A DNA stretch of 52,520 bases from VRUB01 sp046758085. Lineage in GTDB: Bacteria > Pseudomonadota > Gammaproteobacteria > Acidiferrobacterales > SPGG2. Shown one piece after another: positions 45,406-52,520 of the stretch. The notes under the pieces are model-generated. The model searched no databases, was not told where the DNA came from, and was given only the letters and a program-made list of their open reading frames with translations. How positions within the stretch are numbered: the first letter of the stretch is position 1; each line of letters starts with the position of its first letter. The position numbers were made by a program, and so were the translations under genes. Where the stretch lies: contig JBHHZP010000004.1 in assembly GCA_046758085.1 (NCBI GenBank), forward strand, positions 1 through 52,520, written 5' to 3'.

Positions 45406-45817
45406 TATAAACAACTCGAGATCCCTCGCGTGGACCTTACTCGTTGTGCACGCGGGGGCAGCGGGCATTGTGCTGTGGGTTCCGCTCGCCGTCTGGTTTC
45501 AGCTCTTGGCGCTCGCCTCCCTGGCTGCGAGTTTTCATCGGGTCTTTACATTGCATGCGCGGCGCACGGCAGCGCGGTCCGTGCATAGCGTGGAGCTGGA
45601 CAGCGATGGTGACTGGACCCTGCGATGGAAGAACATGCAGGATCGGGGGCCTTGCCGACTACGCGCGCGTTTCGTTCATCCGTGGCTGGTCGTTGTGCAA
45701 CTGGGTTGCCCGCATAGCCGGCTGCCCTTGAGCCTGGTGATCGCAGCGGATGCCGTTGAACGGGACGTATTCAGGCGTTTGCGCGCGCGTCTAACTGTTC
45801 AAAGCTGGGAGGATTAA
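45371..45817 (+). CDS. ygfX: YgfX-like membrane protein (SdhE partner)
   Basis: In E. coli the gene after sdhE (ygfE neighbourhood) encodes YgfX/CptA, a small inner-membrane protein. This 148-residue product has two adjoining hydrophobic helices (about 18-36 and 38-55), then a soluble part with WTLRWKN and FVHPWLVVVQL, matching the family's pattern. The TTG start at 45371 lies inside sdhE. The last 47 bp are antisense to the nadB 3' end. Identification rests on position, length and topology more than on motifs. Confidence 0.65.
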   Translation: MSERFDNTLIFNINNSRSLAWTLLVVHAGAAGIVLWVPLAVWFQLLALASLAASFHRVFTLHARRTAARSVHSVELDSDGDWTLRWKNMQDRGPCRLRARFVHPWLVVVQLGCPHSRLPLSLVIAADAVERDVFRRLRARLTVQSWED

Positions 45818-47414
45818 GCACAGTGTCGCGTGCCGCAGTGTGTGGATCCACCTGCGGGTAGTCCCGCGTAAAATGCAGCCCCCGGCTTTCATGGCGCGCT
45901 AGGGCGCAGCGCACGATCAGCTCCGCGATCAGCACCAGGTTACGCAGCTCCAGCAGGTCATTTGTCACCCTGAAGTGGCTGTAATACTCACGGATCTCTT
46001 CGCGCAGCAGATCGATCCGCCGTTGCGCGCGTTGCAGTCGCTTCGTCGTGCGCACGATGCCTACGTAGTCCCACATAAAACGACGCAATTCAGCCCAGTT
46101 GTGCGAGACTACGACCTGCTCGTCGGGATCGCCGACGCGGCTTTCGTCCCACGGCGGTAACGTCGCCGGCGTCGCTACGGCACGCTGGAGCTGGTTGGAC
46201 AGGTCTTGCGCGGCCGAGCGGGCAAACACCATGCACTCCAAGAGTGAATTGCTCGCCAACCGATTGGCGCCATGCAGCCCGGTAAAAGCGCACTCGCCGA
46301 TGGCATGCAGCCCGTCGAGATCGCTCCGAGCGTTAAGATCCGTAACGATCCCCCCGCACGTATAGTGGGCGGCTGGCACGACGGGTATCGGCTCGCGAGC
46401 TATGTCGAAGCCGAACTGCAGGCAACGTTCGTAGATATTGGGAAAATGAGAAATGATAAAGGCCTTCGGTTTGTGGCTGATGTCAAGCACGACATGATCG
46501 AGGCCCCCGCGTTTCATCTCGAAATCGATGGCGCGTGCAACGATGTCGCGCGGCGCGAGCTCTGCGCGCGGATCATGGTGTGGCATGAAGCGCTCGCCGT
46601 TCGGTAGCCGGAGCACGCCGCCCTCACCACGCACAGCTTCGGAGATCAGAAAGGACTTGGCCTGCGGATGATACAGGCAGGTCGGGTGAAACTGGATGAA
46701 CTCCATATTTGCTACACGACAGCCTGCGCGCCAGGCCATGGCAATGCCATCGCCGGTGCTGGTATCGGGGTTGCTGGTGTAAAGATAAACTTTGGCCGCT
46801 CCCCCGGTAGCCAGCACCACCTGCCGGGCCGCGAGCGTACGTACCGTGCCCGTAGTCTTGTCGAGCACGTACAGACCCAGGCAGCGATCGGGCCCACCCT
46901 GTCCGAGCTTGGCTCGTGTGATCAAATCGACGGCAATACACTCCTCCAGCACCGTAATGTGCGATTGGCTGCGCACACGGTTTTGCAGGGCGCCAACAAT
47001 GGCCCGGCCGGTGGCATCCTCGGCGTGGAAGACGCGCCGGTGGCTGTGGCCGCCCTCGCGCGTGAGGTGGTACCGGGCAGCGCCATCGGGGCCGTTTTCG
47101 CGACTGAACGGGACCCCTTGCGCGATCAGCCAGCGCGTCGCGTCCGGACCGCGTCGAATTACGTGTTCCACCGCTTGGCGGTGACACAGCCCAGCCCCGG
47201 CGCGGAGGGTGTCGTCGATATGGGCGGCCAGCGAGTCTCGGCCTTCGTCCAGTACCGTGGCGATACCGCCCTGGGCGTAGAGACTGGCCCCCTCGTTGCG
47301 CGTGGCCTTGGCAATGAGCGTAATCCGGGCGTCGCCGGGGAGCTGCAGGGCCAGGCTTAGCCCGGCGATGCCGCCACCCACGATCAGAACATCTGAGGGT
47401 TCCGAGTTTGCCAT
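45771..47414 (-). CDS. nadB: L-aspartate oxidase
   Basis: First enzyme of de novo NAD synthesis, oxidising aspartate to iminoaspartate with FAD. 547 residues, homologous in fold to SdhA. The FAD loop is GGGIAGL near the N-terminus; RFMPHHDPRAELAPRDIVAR, HYTCGGIVTD and GECAFTGLHGANRLASNSLLE are family motifs. ATG 47414. Divergent from rpoE, a common arrangement. Its last 47 bp overlap the ygfX-like gene tail to tail. Confidence 0.97.
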   Translation of the reverse strand: MANSEPSDVLIVGGGIAGLSLALQLPGDARITLIAKATRNEGASLYAQGGIATVLDEGRDSLAAHIDDTLRAGAGLCHRQAVEHVIRRGPDATRWLIAQGVPFSRENGPDGAARYHLTREGGHSHRRVFHAEDATGRAIVGALQNRVRSQSHITVLEECIAVDLITRAKLGQGGPDRCLGLYVLDKTTGTVRTLAARQVVLATGGAAKVYLYTSNPDTSTGDGIAMAWRAGCRVANMEFIQFHPTCLYHPQAKSFLISEAVRGEGGVLRLPNGERFMPHHDPRAELAPRDIVARAIDFEMKRGGLDHVVLDISHKPKAFIISHFPNIYERCLQFGFDIAREPIPVVPAAHYTCGGIVTDLNARSDLDGLHAIGECAFTGLHGANRLASNSLLECMVFARSAAQDLSNQLQRAVATPATLPPWDESRVGDPDEQVVVSHNWAELRRFMWDYVGIVRTTKRLQRAQRRIDLLREEIREYYSHFRVTNDLLELRNLVLIAELIVRCALARHESRGLHFTRDYPQVDPHTAARDTVLNPPSFEQLDARANA

Positions 47415-47560
47415 GGGGTCCCGACAGAGCGGGAAGACGAGATCTCGATTTTTGCGTTATGCTATCACACGCGCCTGGGGACGCCATTGGGCCTGGTTCC
47501 CAGGGAAACGGCCGGGGGGCTACCGATAGACCAACACCCAGACCCCTCATCCGCTCCGCC

Positions 47561-47587
47561 GAACTTTATCTATTCGAAACGGTCAGT
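47561..47587 (+). promoter_or_regulatory. Putative sigma-E autoregulatory promoter of rpoE-rseA-rseB
   Basis: GAACTT (47561-47566) is followed after exactly 16 bases by TCAGT (47583-47587). The known sigma-E pattern is GGAACTT, 16-17 bases, then TCAAA or TCTGA, as in E. coli rpoH P3. The predicted start would give a leader of about 43 nt before rpoE. Sigma-E autoregulates its own operon in known gammaproteobacteria. Confidence 0.55.
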
Positions 47588-47635
47588 TAGAGGTGACGCG
47601 CTGCGTTGCCTAGAACAGGACATGGGAGTTCTCTA

Positions 47636-48214
47636 GTGGGCGAACGCAGTGTCGACCAAGCTTTAGTTGACCGGGTTCAACGGGGCGAGAAACCGGCATT
47701 CGACCTGTTGGTCCGGAAGTACCAGCACAAGGTGGCGAAGCTGGTAGGGCGATACGTATATGACCGGGCGGAAGTGGAAGATGTCAGCCAGGAGGTCTTC
47801 ATCAAGGCCTACCGGGCCATTGCCGGCTTTCGCGGGGACAGTGCGTTCTATACTTGGTTGTACCGCATTGCGGTCAATACGGCCAAAAACTACCTGGAGT
47901 CCCGGGCACGTCGGCCGCCCAGTACCGATATCAACATGGAAGCCGTGGAGATACTTGAGGGCGCAGAAAATCTCCGGGATATGGCAACGCCGGAACATAA
48001 CCTGCTGACGGATGAAATCGCCCATACCGTGCATCGCGCCATATCAGCATTGCCCGTGGATCTGCGTGCGGCCATCACGCTGCGCGATATCGACGGGCTG
48101 AGCTATGAAGACATTGCGCAGATTATGGAGTGCCCGATTGGAACGGTGCGCTCTCGTATTTTCCGAGCGCGCGAGGCGATCGACAAGGAACTGAAACCAT
48201 TACTTCAGAAATGA
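47636..48214 (+). CDS. rpoE: Extracytoplasmic stress sigma factor RpoE (AlgU)
   Basis: ECF sigma factor for envelope stress. 192 residues, close to E. coli RpoE. Region 2 includes DLLVRKYQHKVAKLVGRY and VEDVSQEVFIKAYRAI; region 4 includes LPVDLRAAITLRDIDGLSYEDIAQIM and GTVRSRIFRARE. The GTG at 47636 behind GGGAG (seven bases) gives the family start GERSVDQALVDRVQRGE. An upstream in-frame start would add ten residues. Confidence 0.96.
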   Translation: MGERSVDQALVDRVQRGEKPAFDLLVRKYQHKVAKLVGRYVYDRAEVEDVSQEVFIKAYRAIAGFRGDSAFYTWLYRIAVNTAKNYLESRARRPPSTDINMEAVEILEGAENLRDMATPEHNLLTDEIAHTVHRAISALPVDLRAAITLRDIDGLSYEDIAQIMECPIGTVRSRIFRAREAIDKELKPLLQK

Positions 48215-48249
48215 AGCTTAACATATTGATTAATTGAATTAGTTGACAC

Positions 48250-48804
48250 ATGGTTAATGCTGAAATGACAGAACATATCTCTGCCTTGATGGATGCCGAG
48301 CTCAGTGAGCACGAGCGCGCGCGCGTGCTCAAGGCGCTAGCCCACGATCGTGATTTGCGCGGGACGTGGGAGCGCTATCACATTATCCGCGCGGCCCTGA
48401 ACGAGGACCTAGGTCCGGTGAGCTCTACTGACCTTGGCGCCCGCATCGCCGAGCGCATCGGCCAGCTTCCCGCCCCTGAACTTCAGGGCGATGTTCGTCG
48501 CTGGAAGCCGGCTATGCGATGGGCCGGCAATCTGGCACTGGCCGCCTCGGTCGCCGCCGTGACGATACTGGGTGTGCAGTGGTTTGTCTCGAGCGACCCG
48601 CCGGGGACGCCGCAACAGGCCACATCGCCGCGCCTCTGGCAGGCCGACATCCAGCGCGTAGGCCTGCGCTGGGATACCAGGCAACCCGAAGTGGCCAGGC
48701 AGCTGAACATCTATCTTGTTGAGCACAACGAGTTCATGCCCACCTCCGGCATGAATGGCGTGATGTCATACGGGCGATTCGTTAGTTACGACAACAGTCC
48801 ATGA
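48250..48804 (+). CDS. rseA: Anti-sigma-E factor RseA (MucA)
   Basis: Inner-membrane anti-sigma factor that holds RpoE until cleaved by DegS and RseP. 184 residues: a cytoplasmic sigma-binding region opening EHISALMDAELSEHERARVL and containing WERYHIIRAAL, one membrane helix at about residues 91-113, and a periplasmic tail. ATG 48250; ATG 48265 is an alternative. Lacks a good ribosome binding site; 35 bp after rpoE. Overlaps rseB by 4 bp. Confidence 0.92.
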   Translation: MVNAEMTEHISALMDAELSEHERARVLKALAHDRDLRGTWERYHIIRAALNEDLGPVSSTDLGARIAERIGQLPAPELQGDVRRWKPAMRWAGNLALAASVAAVTILGVQWFVSSDPPGTPQQATSPRLWQADIQRVGLRWDTRQPEVARQLNIYLVEHNEFMPTSGMNGVMSYGRFVSYDNSP

Positions 48805-49793
48805 GATATGTCGGCTTCCCACTGTTGCCCATTCTGGTCGCCACCGTGCTGCTCAGCCCGGGGACCGGCCTGGCAGCCAGCACCGCGGATACGGCTTATG
48901 ACTGGCTGATGAAGATGAACCGTGCCACCCGCGAGCTCAATTACGATGGCACGTTCGTATTTCAGCAGGGCCAGCAACTGGAAGCGATGCGCATCATCCA
49001 CTGGGCCGATAAGGGCTCGGTCAAGGAAAGGCTCGTGTCGTTGAACGGTACGGCGCGGGAGATCATTCGAGATGATCAGCAGGTGATGTGTTATTTGCCC
49101 GATCGCAAGTCTGTGGTCGTGGAGCATCGTCTTGCGCGTGACAAGAGCTTCCCCGTTATCCTGCCCAAGCGTCTGGAGCAACTGCAAAAGCACTACGAGA
49201 TGCAGCTCGGCCGCATGCCGGCGCGGGTGACCGGGCGCGACACACAGATTGTCGTTGTTTTGCCCCGAGATGGCTACCGTTATGGCTACCGGCTGTGGGC
49301 CGACAAAGAGACGGGCCTGTTATTGAAGGCCGAATTACTAGATCAGATGGGCACCACACTTGAGCAGTTTATGTTCACGCAAGTTAACATTGGTGTGACC
49401 ATCGAACCGCAAGAGCTCGAGCCGGACCTATCCACGGATAATATGGACTGGTACTGGGGTAAAAAAATCGAGCAAAGCACAGTAGCGCCGTTCAGAGGCT
49501 GGTCGGTGGGCCAAATCCCGAGCGGCTTCGTGCTTTCCAATAAGCTGATGCGGAAGAATCCAAGGCGCGACAAGCCGGTCGAGCATCTGGTGTACTCGGA
49601 TGGCCTGGCGGCGGTGTCGATTTTTATCGAAAAGATCGATAAGGACGACGGTACTGCCATAAAGGGACAAAGCAGCATGGGTGCTGTGCATGCTTTCGGC
49701 GATGTGATTAACGACTACCAAATCACCGTTGTCGGCGAAGTCCCTGCAGCCACGGTCGAACTGATCGGCAAGTCGGTGAGGGCCAGGCCCTGA
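48801..49793 (+). CDS. rseB: Sigma-E regulatory protein RseB (MucB)
   Basis: Periplasmic protein that binds RseA and senses mislocalised LPS, protecting RseA from cleavage. 330 residues: a signal peptide ending near residue 26 (GTGLAA), then an N-terminal lipoprotein-fold domain (NYDGTFVFQQG) and a smaller C-terminal domain. ATG overlaps the rseA stop. Neither rseC nor mucD follows; the next gene is lepA after 477 bp. Confidence 0.94.
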   Translation: MRYVGFPLLPILVATVLLSPGTGLAASTADTAYDWLMKMNRATRELNYDGTFVFQQGQQLEAMRIIHWADKGSVKERLVSLNGTAREIIRDDQQVMCYLPDRKSVVVEHRLARDKSFPVILPKRLEQLQKHYEMQLGRMPARVTGRDTQIVVVLPRDGYRYGYRLWADKETGLLLKAELLDQMGTTLEQFMFTQVNIGVTIEPQELEPDLSTDNMDWYWGKKIEQSTVAPFRGWSVGQIPSGFVLSNKLMRKNPRRDKPVEHLVYSDGLAAVSIFIEKIDKDDGTAIKGQSSMGAVHAFGDVINDYQITVVGEVPAATVELIGKSVRARP

Positions 49794-49924
49794 GCCAATC
49801 TCTTTGTCGAAGCACACCCTCGTTCTCGCCCCAAAACATAATTCGAGCACGGCCCGGTGTTACGGTAAACGGCGCCTGGTGGCGCCTGCGACAGGCCGAG
49901 GGCTAGCTTATCGGGCATACAGTA

Positions 49925-49953
49925 TTCAAGCAGCGCCTGGAATAGGCTATGAT
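49925..49953 (+). promoter_or_regulatory. Putative sigma-70 promoter of the RNA candidate
   Basis: TTCAAG (49925-49930) and TATGAT (49948-49953) are exactly 17 bases apart. A transcript would start near 49960. The hairpin GCCCGG/CCGGGC with a TTTT loop (49955-49970) straddles that start. By-eye consensus match. Confidence 0.45.
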
Positions 49954-50135
49954 TGCCCGGTTTTCCGGGCCCACCAAGCACACAGCCTGTGCCACGAGCA
50001 CGAAGCGGGCACGGCGATATTGGTACCCAAGCAGCGGGTCGCCCGAGCCCCGCAAACTCGGGTCGGCGGGCAATTGCACGAATAGGGGCCCGGACACAAC
50101 GAACGGGCCGCGGAAGCGGCTCCCATCGCGATATC

Positions 50136-50150
50136 ATATTCAGTGAATAT
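50136..50150. repeat. 15-bp palindrome ATATTCA-G-TGAATAT
   Basis: ATATTCA (50136-50142) and TGAATAT (50144-50150) are perfect inverted arms around one G. The short AT-rich symmetric form looks like a regulator operator, or a small stem just upstream of the terminator. No regulator gene is adjacent. Confidence 0.4.
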
Positions 50151-50160
50151 TACGCACCTG

Positions 50161-50183
50161 GGCGCTGCAGGCGCCTTTTTCTT
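50161..50183 (+). terminator. Intrinsic terminator upstream of lepA
   Basis: GGCGC (50161-50165) pairs with GCGCC (50171-50175) around TGCAG, followed directly by TTTTTCTT. This is the clearest Rho-independent terminator in the window and points in the plus direction. It would end either the RNA candidate or the rpoE-rseA-rseB transcript. Confidence 0.75.
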
Positions 50184-50270
50184 GTTGGCGAAATCGCTGC
50201 ACGGATGCTGCGGCACGCTCTGTACCCGCAGTCGCCGTGAGGGCGGCCGCGGTCGGCAAAAACTATCGGG

Positions 50271-52079
50271 ATGAGTAGTCGGGACCAGACATTAATCCGC
50301 AATTTCTCCATCATTGCACATATCGATCACGGAAAGTCCACGCTCGCTGACCGTTTTATCGAGCTCTGCGGCGGTCTCGCCGACCGCGAAATGGCAAATC
50401 AGGTTTTAGATTCCATGGAGCTGGAGCGCGAACGCGGGATCACGATCAAGGCGCAGAGCGTTGCCTTGGACTACAGCGCGCGGGATGGCAGGACCTATCG
50501 GCTGAATATGATCGACACACCAGGCCATGTGGACTTTTCCTATGAGGTCTCGCGTTCGCTTACGGCCTGCGAAGGAGCACTGCTAGTGGTTGATGCTGCG
50601 CAAGGAGTGCAGGCGCAGACCCTCGCGAATTGTTACACTGCGACCGAACTCGAGCTGGAAATCGTGCCTGTGCTGAACAAGATCGACCTGCCAACAGCGG
50701 ATCCGGATCGTGCCATTACCGAGATCGCGGAGATTATCGGAATCGATGCGCAGAGCGCCATCCGTGCGAGCGCAAAAACCGGCAGCGGAGTTGCAAATAT
50801 CCTCGAGGCCATCATTGCCCGCATACCCCCTCCTTCCGGGGACCCGCATGGGCCGCTTCAAGCGCTGATCATCGATTCATGGTTTGACAATTACTTGGGG
50901 ACGGTCTCTCTTGTGAGGGTGATGCAGGGGACACTCAAACGCAAGCAACGTATCCGTTTGATGGCAACGGGTCGGCAGTACCTCACGGAGCAGATTGGAA
51001 TATTCACTCCCAAACGGCGCGCGGTGCCGTCACTGCGTCCGGGGGAGGTCGGCTACGTGATCGCGGGCATCAAGGACATCCGTGGGGCGCGCGTCGGTGA
51101 TACGATCACGGCGCTCGAGCGGTCCGCCACGGCACCGTTGCCGGGATTCAAGGAGATCAAGCCGCGTGTGTTTGCGGGGCTGTATCCGGCGAACCCGGCG
51201 GACTATGATGCATTTCGAGATGCCTTGGAAAAGCTGCGTCTCAATGACGCATCGTTATTTTGCGAGGCGGAAGTCTCGGAAGCACTCGGATTCGGTTTTC
51301 GTTGTGGATTTCTCGGCATGCTCCATATGGAGATTATTCAGGAGCGGCTGGAGCGCGAGCATGACATCAAGCTCATCACCACGGCCCCCACTGTGGTTTA
51401 CGAGGCGGTGACAAAAAATGGCGCTGTCGTGAGCATAGACAGCCCCGCGAAGATGCCGGATGCATCGCAAATTTCAGGGATTCGCGAGCCAATCATTCGC
51501 GCGACGATACTATTGCCGCCAGAGTATATCGGACCGGTGATAGCGCTGTGTGTCGAGAAACGTGGCGTCCAGAAAAACTTGCAGTATATGGGCCGGCAGG
51601 TCATGTTAACCTATGATCTCCCGCTCAGTGAAGTAGTGCTGGATTTCTTCGACCGGCTCAAATCAGTCAGCCGTGGCTACGCGTCGCTCGATTATGAGTT
51701 TCTCGAGTTCCGTGCATCGAAGGTGTCAAAGCTCGACGTGCTCATTAATGGCGAACGTGTGGATGCGCTGTCGCTAATCGTGCATCAAGATCAAGGACCC
51801 TATCGTGGAAGGGAACTAGTGAGAAAGCTCAAGGACATTATTCCACGACAGATGTTCGATGTTGCAATTCAAGCTGCCATCGGATCGCGTATCATTGCAA
51901 GAGAAACCATCAAGGCTCTGCGCAAGAACGTGACCGCAAAGTGTTACGGCGGTGATGTGACACGTAAACGAAAGCTATTGGAAAAACAAAAAGAGGGCAA
52001 GAAACGAATGAAACAGCTGGGTTCGGTTGAAATACCACAAGAGGCGTTCCTCGCGGTATTGAAGGTGTCAGAGAAGTAG
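50271..52079 (+). CDS. lepA: Elongation factor 4 (LepA)
   Basis: Ribosome-associated GTPase affecting initiation and back-translocation. 602 residues. G-domain motifs: AHIDHGKSTL (16-25), DTPGHVDF and NKIDLP; the characteristic C-terminal region holds AAIGSRIIARETIKALRKNV and KCYGGDVTRKRKLLEKQKEGK. ATG 50271. The lepA-lepB order is conserved; lepB starts four bases after its stop. Confidence 0.98.
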   Translation: MSSRDQTLIRNFSIIAHIDHGKSTLADRFIELCGGLADREMANQVLDSMELERERGITIKAQSVALDYSARDGRTYRLNMIDTPGHVDFSYEVSRSLTACEGALLVVDAAQGVQAQTLANCYTATELELEIVPVLNKIDLPTADPDRAITEIAEIIGIDAQSAIRASAKTGSGVANILEAIIARIPPPSGDPHGPLQALIIDSWFDNYLGTVSLVRVMQGTLKRKQRIRLMATGRQYLTEQIGIFTPKRRAVPSLRPGEVGYVIAGIKDIRGARVGDTITALERSATAPLPGFKEIKPRVFAGLYPANPADYDAFRDALEKLRLNDASLFCEAEVSEALGFGFRCGFLGMLHMEIIQERLEREHDIKLITTAPTVVYEAVTKNGAVVSIDSPAKMPDASQISGIREPIIRATILLPPEYIGPVIALCVEKRGVQKNLQYMGRQVMLTYDLPLSEVVLDFFDRLKSVSRGYASLDYEFLEFRASKVSKLDVLINGERVDALSLIVHQDQGPYRGRELVRKLKDIIPRQMFDVAIQAAIGSRIIARETIKALRKNVTAKCYGGDVTRKRKLLEKQKEGKKRMKQLGSVEIPQEAFLAVLKVSEK

Positions 52080-52083
52080 CACG

Positions 52084-52520
52084 ATGGATTTCGCGCTGAT
52101 TATGGTGATAGTGCTGGCTGCTACGGGATTGATCTGGGTGTTCGACCGGCTCGTGAGCGGGCCCCGGCGCGAACGCATGGCACACACGATCGAGCGCGGT
52201 GGCGGCTCGGCCGAAGAAGCGCAGAAGGCACGTAAGCAACCCGTTTATGTGGAGTACGCACGCGCCTTTTTCCCGGTGATATTGCTGGTTTTTCTGGTGC
52301 GTTCTTTTGTCGTCGAGCCGTTCCGAATCCCGTCTGGATCGATGCTGCCGAGCCTGCTCGTGGGCGATTTTATTCTGGTGAACAAGTTTTCGTATGGTAT
52401 CAGGGTACCGGTTCTCAACAGGAAAATCCTTGGTAGCGGGACACCCAGCCGCGGGGATGTCGTGGTCTTCCGTTTTCCGGAAGACCCATCTATAAAATAT
52501 CTTAAGCGGGTCGTCGGACT
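52084..52520 (+). CDS. lepB: Signal peptidase I, 5' part (cut by window end)
   Basis: Inner-membrane serine protease that removes signal peptides. The window holds 145 codons starting MDFALIMVIVLAATGLIW. Two hydrophobic segments (about 3-19 and 62-75) flank a cytoplasmic loop. Catalytic Ser86 is in PSGSMLPSL and the general-base lysine is Lys141 in YLKRVVG. The frame stays open to base 52520. Its substrates include BamA, Skp, RseB and GspD encoded here. Confidence 0.95.
   Translation, partial: MDFALIMVIVLAATGLIWVFDRLVSGPRRERMAHTIERGGGSAEEAQKARKQPVYVEYARAFFPVILLVFLVRSFVVEPFRIPSGSMLPSLLVGDFILVNKFSYGIRVPVLNRKILGSGTPSRGDVVVFRFPEDPSIKYLKRVVG

Larger units (their letters stand above)
49960..50183 (+). 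ncRNA. Candidate structured small RNA before lepA
   Basis: About 224 nt between a promoter-like site and an intrinsic terminator, without a convincing open frame. Visible hairpins: GCACA/TGTGC at 49978-49992, CCCGAG/CTCGGG at 50042-50062, GGCCCG/CGGGCC at 50087-50109, GCCGC/GCGGC with a GGAA tetraloop at 50107-50120, and a palindrome at 50136-50150. The third and fourth share bases and are alternatives. I checked by eye for hallmarks of 6S, SRP, RNase P and tmRNA and saw none. It could instead be the long 3' tail of the rse transcript. Confidence 0.4.

Noticed and set aside
49871..49886. GGCGCC-TGGT-GGCGCC hairpin after rseB as a terminator
   Set aside because: No T-tract follows on either strand. 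It may still slow polymerase, but the terminator at 50161-50183 is a better candidate.
49804..50240. Open frames of 93-95 codons in the rseB-lepA gap
   Set aside because: Composition is low complexity, there is no recognisable family, and they run through hairpins and the terminator. Likely chance frames in GC-rich DNA.
1..52520. CRISPR arrays, tRNA or rRNA genes, transposases and prophage genes
   Set aside because: I looked for regularly spaced repeats, tRNA-like TTCGA arms and recombinase motifs and found none convincing.

Overview
The window is a compact chromosomal segment of a gammaproteobacterium, GC-rich and with very short gene spacing. The assignment rests on gene order and gene content: rpsB-tsf-pyrH-frr-uppS-cdsA-dxr-rseP-bamA-skp-lpxD-fabZ-lpxA-lpxB-rnhB, then dnaE-accA-tilS-pyrG-eno-ftsB, and sdhCDAB-sdhE-ygfX next to nadB/rpoE-rseA-rseB-lepA-lepB. 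These are classical gammaproteobacterial neighbourhoods (LPS-bearing envelope, RpoE stress response, SdhE flavinylation factor). I cannot name the genus; the arrangement suits a lineage outside the Enterobacterales.

Layout. 117-3647 (minus): glnD and map. 3648-4188: a 541-bp divergent intergenic region with the likely rpsB promoter and a perfect 21-bp hairpin in the rpsB leader. 4189-18920 (plus): translation factors and nucleotide metabolism (rpsB, tsf, pyrH, frr), undecaprenyl and phospholipid precursors (uppS, cdsA), isoprenoids (dxr), envelope proteolysis and outer-membrane assembly (rseP, bamA, skp), lipid A synthesis (lpxD, fabZ, lpxA, lpxB) and rnhB. Many of these genes overlap by 4 bases at GTGA or TTGA junctions, so translational coupling is likely. 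19058-30785 (minus): a type II secretion cluster, gspC-D-E-F-G-H-I-J-K-L-M-N, complete except for gspO (prepilin peptidase). It lies between rnhB and dnaE, which are neighbours in many gammaproteobacteria. 31028-40397 (plus): dnaE, accA, tilS, pyrG, eno, ftsB; kdsA, often found between pyrG and eno, is not here. A MITE-like inverted-repeat element follows ftsB. 40676-41722 (minus): ygfZ. 41881-45817 (plus): succinate dehydrogenase and its assembly gene sdhE, then a ygfX-like gene whose 3' end overlaps convergent nadB (minus, 45771-47414). 47636-49793 (plus): the sigma-E module rpoE-rseA-rseB with a plausible autoregulatory sigma-E promoter and no rseC or mucD behind it. 49794-50270: a gene-free stretch with a promoter-like site, several GC-rich hairpins and a clear intrinsic terminator, which may be a small RNA gene. 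50271-52520 (plus): lepA and the 5' part of lepB, cut by the window end.

The genes work together mainly in envelope biogenesis: lipid A and phospholipid supply, outer-membrane protein insertion (BamA, Skp), stress sensing (RseP, RpoE, RseA, RseB), signal peptidase and type II secretion. Added to these are core information-processing and central-metabolism genes. No CRISPR array, prophage, transposase, rRNA or tRNA gene was seen. I do not see a wholly new multi-gene system. The least explained items are the RNA candidate before lepA, the rpsB leader hairpin, the 150-residue Lys/Thr/Ala-rich tail on ribosomal protein S2, and two families of short inverted repeats. All positions come from reading by eye, with no database search or folding calculation.
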